64,000 nt of DNA from Mesaphorura yosii (taxonomy: Eukaryota > Arthropoda > Collembola > Poduromorpha > Tullbergiidae): positions 186,001 to 250,000 of the forward strand of contig WIXG01000067.1 in NCBI GenBank assembly GCA_009869945.1, written 5' to 3'. Numbering within the stretch: position 1 is the stretch's first letter; each line of letters begins with the position of its first letter. This document shows positions 59,544-64,000 of this stretch, one piece after another. The translations under genes and the position numbers were made by a program. The notes under the pieces are model-generated. The model was not told the origin of the DNA. It searched no databases and was given only the letters and a program-made list of their open reading frames with translations.

Positions 59544-62500
59544 ATGCTGCTGCTCAGACTGCACTCTGCTGTAACTGCTGCCGTGACAACTGGAACGCCT
59601 GGGAAACTGCTGGCGAATAAGGTGAGTTCAGATTCTGGGGGTACTCCCGAATAAAGTGAGTTTTCGGTCGTATTTCGGGAACGAGCGGACTGCGTAAAAG
59701 ACAAAGAGTGGGTTTGCGAGCTGAGGCGGTCGATTGAAAACCACTCAAATCGCAAAAAAAACCTGTTCACGTCACACACGTGCCGCCGCCGGTCTTGATC
59801 TCCTCCGTGAAGATACGAGTTCCCTGAGTAACAACCTGTCGCAATTAAATCACGGCGCAATCACAACAGGGAGTAGCGCATGCCCTGCCACGCAACCTCG
59901 ATCGCTCGTACGTTAACATTCCTTTTTGTACACTCCAAACAGCGACTGCTCCCGAATCTCCAACAACTGCAAAGAATGAGTTCAAACTGGACCGGAAACG
60001 AGCCCCTCTCCCAAGACGATCCGGAGATATGGGGGTTGTTGAGAGAAGAAAAGAAGAGACAAATGGCAGGGTTGGAGCTGATCGCGTCGGAGGTGAGTGA
60101 CTTGAACTTAACTTTGACTTAACTCTGACTGGACTTGAACTTGAGCTTGACTTGCACTTAGACCATTAAGGCAGTTGTCAAGAAAACGAACCATCGATTT
60201 TTTACTGTAAATAAGCTAACTCTGTGAAATAATGCCCCGCAGAACTTCGCCTCCCGCTCCTCCCTTGAAGCCATGGGCAGCTGTTTTAATAACAAGTACG
60301 CGGAGGGGTATCCTGGGGCCAGGTACTACGGGGGGACGGAGGTGGTTGACAAGCTAGAGTTGCTCTGTGAGAAGAGGGCTCTTGAGGCGTTTGGACTTGA
60401 TAAGAACGAGTGGGGGTGCAATGTGCAGCCGTTGGTGAGTTGATTAAGAGAAAAGGAGATGACATGTTTGTTGCCATGCCGGTAACGTCTTTGACTAAGA
60501 ATTAACCCGACAATTAATTTTCTGACAGTCCGGCTCCCCCGCCAACTTCCAGGCGTACACGGCTGTCCTCCAGCCACACGACCGGATCATGGGGTTGGAC
60601 TTGCCGGATGGGGGGCAGTAAGTTATTTTTTTAGTTCCTTTGGTGAAGTCAAAGACTAAGGCACCTTTTTTAAATCTTAGTCTGACACATGGGTTCATGA
60701 CGGACACGAAGCGGATCTCGGCCACCTCCGTCTTTTTCGAGTCGATGCCTTATCGGTTGGATCCGGCGACAGGTAAGTTTTTGGGGGTGGCGTCGTGAAC
60801 GAATCAAGGGCCTCAAGGACCCCACGAAGGTCCTGGGGCGCTCGAATTCGCTGTAGCGGCGTGACCACCTTCGGCGGTAACACGCTAACCCCTGCCCCAA
60901 CCGTTACAAACGAGCGAGATCCCGGCTTCTCCAACAATTTGTTGGCGAGGCGCGGAGGGAGCGAAGCGACCGACAGCCCAGTTCTCAACAGCCGTGCAAT
61001 TTAGTAGAATTTGCGGGGAAAAAGGGCGGGGAAACTTCCAATAAATTCAAAACAGATGATACAAGAAATTGCCAAGCAGCCCAAACCCGCCAACCCTTAA
61101 AATTCCCCCCAAACTCAATTCTTCATTTCAAACCCCTTCTTAAAAACCCCCTTTTAATCCTCTCCACAGGTCTCATCGACTACGACACCCTCCTGTCAAA
61201 CGCCCGCCTCTTCCGTCCCCGTGTCATCATCGCCGGCACGTCCGCCTACAGCCGCCTACTCGACTACGCCCGCTTCCGCTCGATTTGCGATGAAGTTGGA
61301 GCCTACTTGCTATCCGACATGGCCCACATCAGTGGATTGGTCGCGGCGGGTGTGATTCCCTCGCCTTTTGAGCATTCAGACATTGTCACGACCACTACGC
61401 ATAAGACTCTGAGGGGTGTGAGGGCTGGATTAATATTTTATAGAAAAGGGGCCAGGATGGTGAAGGGGAAGGAGGTTAAGTACGATTTGGAGGGAAGGGT
61501 TAATTTTGCCGTGTTTCCGCAGCTGCAGGGCGGGCCGCACATGTGAGTGGGGGTTTTTGACGGGGGTTTTAAGAAACTAAAAAAAGAATGGGAAAAAAGG
61601 AAAAGGAGACTGTGGAAGGGAGCATGAAAAAAAGTTGAAAGAAATGAAAAAAAATCTCTTAAAAGACGAGTCTGTTAAACAATTTCCTAAGAAAAGTGTT
61701 CCCGTGGTGACGCGGTGTCTTATGACTTGTTTATTGTTCCCGCAGGCACGCCATCGCAGGGGTCGCAGTCGCCCTCAAACAAGCTCGGGAGCCCCACTTT
61801 AAAGACTATCAAATCCAAGTACTGAAGAACGCGAAAGCGATGGCGAAACGCTTGGTTGAGCTCGGCTACAGCTGCGTGAGCGGTGGGACTGACAATCATC
61901 TCGTGCTGGCAGACATGCGGTCAAAGGTGAGTTACTTTTGTGGTGGTTGGGGGCTCAGCAAGTGATATATGTTCTTTGAAAGTTCAGATTGAATTTCTTT
62001 TTGATGACCTCACCAAATGAATCTTGTAAAAAAAAGTTTCGCTTTGAAATCGACTTTTTTGTGATTTCTCACCAAATGAAAACATTAAACATGTTTAAAA
62101 ATTATTTTTTTCTTGTGGTGAAACCCAATTCTAAAAGGCACTTTGACTTTTTCTTGTTGGCTATGGGCTCACCAAATGAAACGCTCTTTAAAAGAATATT
62201 TAACTCACTAAATTAGAACCCGTCTTTCAACAAATTTTCTTCAGATATTTTTTGTGATCCTCTCACCAACTGAACCCTCTTATCTCCACACAGAACCTTG
62301 ACGGAGCACGCGTCGAGTCCGTTTGCAACCACGTCAACATCACCGCGAACAAGAACACGTGTCCGGGGGACAAGTCTGCGTTGACTCCGAGCGGGTTGCG
62401 GTTGGGTGAGGCTTTTTCTTTTTACTGCAAAGTGTCTTTCCTTTGGCGTGAATCACTCACTTTTTTTAAATCTCTGCAGGCTCCCCCGCCCTCACCTCTC

Positions 62501-62715
62501 GCCAGTTCAAAGAGGCGGACTTTGAGCGCGTCATTGATTTATTAGATGAGGCCGTCAAGATTGCGGCGGAGGTGAAGCAAAAGACGGAGAAGCTCAAAGA
62601 CTTTAAAGAGTTTTTAGAGAAGGATGGGGAGACGATTGGGAAGTTGAAGGGGCTGAGAGCAAAAGTGGAGGAATTCGCGAGCGGGTTCCCCATGCCTGGG
62701 TTTGAGGATCACTGA
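59544..62715 (+). CDS. SHMT: serine hydroxymethyltransferase
   Basis: PLP enzyme that converts serine and tetrahydrofolate to glycine and methylene-tetrahydrofolate. Nine exons (59544-59621, 59943-60092, 60243-60434, 60529-60617, 60681-60772, 61170-61542, 61746-61926, 62294-62405, 62480-62715) give 500 residues. Conserved blocks are [14 protein letters not shown] across an exon join, [55 protein letters not shown], the PLP-lysine block [27 protein letters not shown] and GTDNHLVL. Exon 1 encodes an Arg-containing, acid-free leader ([17 protein letters not shown]) that suits mitochondrial import. An ATG in exon 2 (59976, [15 protein letters not shown]) would give the cytosolic form. Intron 5 carries a dispersed repeat. 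Confidence 0.97.
60809..61018. repeat. dispersed intronic repeat, copy 2 (SHMT intron 5)
   Basis: Matches 3547-3735 in ALIX intron 3 over most of its length with indels. Shared blocks include tcctggggc, ccaacaatttgt, ggcgcgga, gaccgacagcc or ggccgacagcc and ctcaacag. Same orientation relative to both host genes. Confidence 0.7.
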
Positions 62716-62785
62716 GCTGATTTGGTGATTGAGTTTCGAGATCTGCTTCAAATACAAGTGCAATTGCTATGGGAGCAAGTTAAGT

Positions 62786-62791
62786 AATAAA
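62786..62791 (+). terminator. polyadenylation signal AATAAA of SHMT
   Basis: AATAAA lies 71 bases after the SHMT stop. Confidence 0.6.
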
Positions 62792-62884
62792 GTTTGAGCT
62801 TATTATATAATTATTGGTGTCAATTGTAAACGATATTCCATTTAAGAACAAGAGTTCAATAAAATATATATTCAATACGAGTTT

Positions 62885-63005
62885 TGTGGCTCCGGGAAGG
62901 AGGTCGAGGACCTCTCGCTTCGCTCGGGCTCTCGCCACCGTCACTCCGAAAGGGAGCACTCCAGTCGGAAGTCCCTCCGCAATCTTCTCCAAGGCTCATC
63001 TATGA
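62885..63005. repeat. GC-rich segment, possible small repeat element
   Basis: An abrupt GC-rich block in AT-rich surroundings, with internal inverted parts (cctctcgcttcgctcggg) similar in composition to the ggagcgaagcgaccgac part of the dispersed intronic repeat. Relationship not proven. Confidence 0.3.
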
Positions 63006-63344
63006 TTACCGGAATCCGACTTTGAAGACTCTCCGGCTCTCAGATCACAACAACATTGGCAAATTCGCCAAACATTGTAATTTAATTAACTAAAAAATTA
63101 AATTGTATTACAATTTTGAACTTATAAAGTGGTGACATGCTAAATACAAAGTAATTGACTCAAACACCAGGTAGTCGCTTGATTATTTCGTTTAACCTGG
63201 ACGAAATGGAGTCAACTTCTGCATTGTTTCCATCTTATAAGTCCACTTTCTCTGACAACAGTTGCATTCGTAGAAGCAAATCCAAAATATTGGTGGAATT
63301 CATGTTTCTAAACCCCAATGCTAACTCTGCAGCAATTTATTGCT

Positions 63345-63487
63345 GTTGTTCCAGTTGTCGTCGTAACAGCTCATGCAAGTCCAACTCCTGCTCCTTGAAC
63401 ATATGCCTGTTGACCTTTTGCTTTAACATACGAGTTAAACATGTGACCAGTGTCTCCATGAACACCTTTCTGAATTCAATTGTGTGT
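63345..63487 (-). other. possible coding piece with coiled character
   Basis: A minus frame reads FRKVFMETLVTCLTRMLKQ and FKEQELDLHELLRRQLEQQQ before a stop. It lies just after the NB-ARC fragment in transcription order and could be a 3' exon of it or unrelated. Confidence 0.25.
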
Positions 63488-63501
63488 GAATTCTAACGGT
63501 T

Positions 63502-64000
63502 CTAGTCCAACCCCGAGAAACATTTTTCGTTGGTAAAACGTTGGGGCGATCTCGTAGGCCCTGCATGAAATGATAACTCGCTTAGCGTATCATCTTTATC
63601 GTGTGTGAGGTTAAGTTTCTTTCCGAGACGCTGAAGTGAGTTTTCTAAAGTCTGTCCTTCTGAATCAATCCAGAGAATATAATCATACTCGCTTTCGTAT
63701 TCATTAGCATATCGTTTTGCAGTGCTTGTCTTCCCAATTCCGCCCATTCCGACCACTGCGTGCTTCGAAATGATTGCAGATGCTTTATATTCACTGGAGA
63801 GTAACTGATTCCTCAAATCTTGAACCAAATATCGACCATTTGAATTGGTTCGATTTATAAAGGAAATAATCGTGTCCTTCTTTTCCGGCCACTATTTTTG
63901 TTGCAAAGCAAGCGTGTCTCTCTTTGCTGCGCTACTTGGTGCACATTCTGACTGACAATCATGTCCAGATTTTAATGCAGCTTCGTAGATCAGACGTTCT
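63502..64000 (-). CDS. NB-ARC (STAND) ATPase fragment, runs off the window
   Basis: A minus frame carries the Walker A block VVGMGGIGKTSTAKRYANEY followed by YDYILWIDSEGQTLENSLQ and RLGKKLNLTHDKDD, the normal first part of an NB-ARC domain in animal STAND proteins. Upstream, WPEKKDTIISFINRTNSNG looks like the linker before the P-loop. The frame stops at 63502 before the kinase-2, GLPL and later motifs. Either an intron near 63570 is missed or the gene is truncated. The 5' part lies right of the window. Such ATPases often act as innate-immune or cell-death switches; partner domains are not visible here. Confidence 0.65.

Overview
The window is nuclear DNA from an arthropod, most likely a springtail (Collembola). 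Genes are compact, cut by many short GT-AG introns (about 45-120 bases), and densely packed on both strands with AATAAA signals. Animal orthologues are unmistakable (ALIX, TBC1D25, tropomodulin, HDAC6, CDV3, pyruvate dehydrogenase kinase, SHMT). The springtail assignment is an inference from gene style (divergent chemoreceptors, an ionotropic receptor, an NB-ARC ATPase), not from a marker gene. All exon models were built by hand from splice signals, reading phase and family alignment. In most of them the exon lengths sum to a multiple of three.

Left part (0-13.6 kb): the 3' end of a cytochrome P450 (+), ALIX (+), TBC1D25 (-), a membrane thioredoxin-fold protein of the TMX/PDI type with degenerate active sites (-), and an intronless 591-residue secreted Thr/Val-rich protein of unknown function (+).

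Middle part (14-39.5 kb): an unrecognised five-exon gene (-), an intronless chemoreceptor-like membrane protein (-), an LRAT-domain protein (-), an S28 serine peptidase of the PRSS16/PRCP type (-), and tropomodulin (+) with alternative first exons and three candidate last exons. A small unknown gene (+), HDAC6 (-), CDV3 (+) and PDK (+) follow. The working theme is ordinary house-keeping: endosomal sorting and autophagy (ALIX, TBC1D25, HDAC6), cytoskeleton (tropomodulin, HDAC6) and mitochondrial/one-carbon metabolism (PDK, SHMT).

Right part (39.5-64 kb): the last exon and 3' UTR of PDK are duplicated in direct orientation 19.6 kb downstream (39491-39830 and 59071-59420), so they bracket an accessory island. 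The island holds a short CARD-like two-exon gene, a decayed Mutator-like transposon, three paralogous unknown genes and a broken ionotropic receptor. The three paralogues (42.9-44.9 kb minus, 48.3-50.2 kb plus, 52.2-53.8 kb plus) share the same six-exon layout with intron phases 2-1-0-0-2. They look like divergent Bro1-domain (BROX-like) helical proteins, and I regard this family in its repeat-bounded island as the best candidate for something undescribed. A 38-base perfect palindrome carrying two AGGTCA half-sites lies upstream of the second paralogue. After the island come SHMT, with an exon pattern suited to mitochondrial and cytosolic forms, and an NB-ARC ATPase fragment (-) that runs off the right edge.
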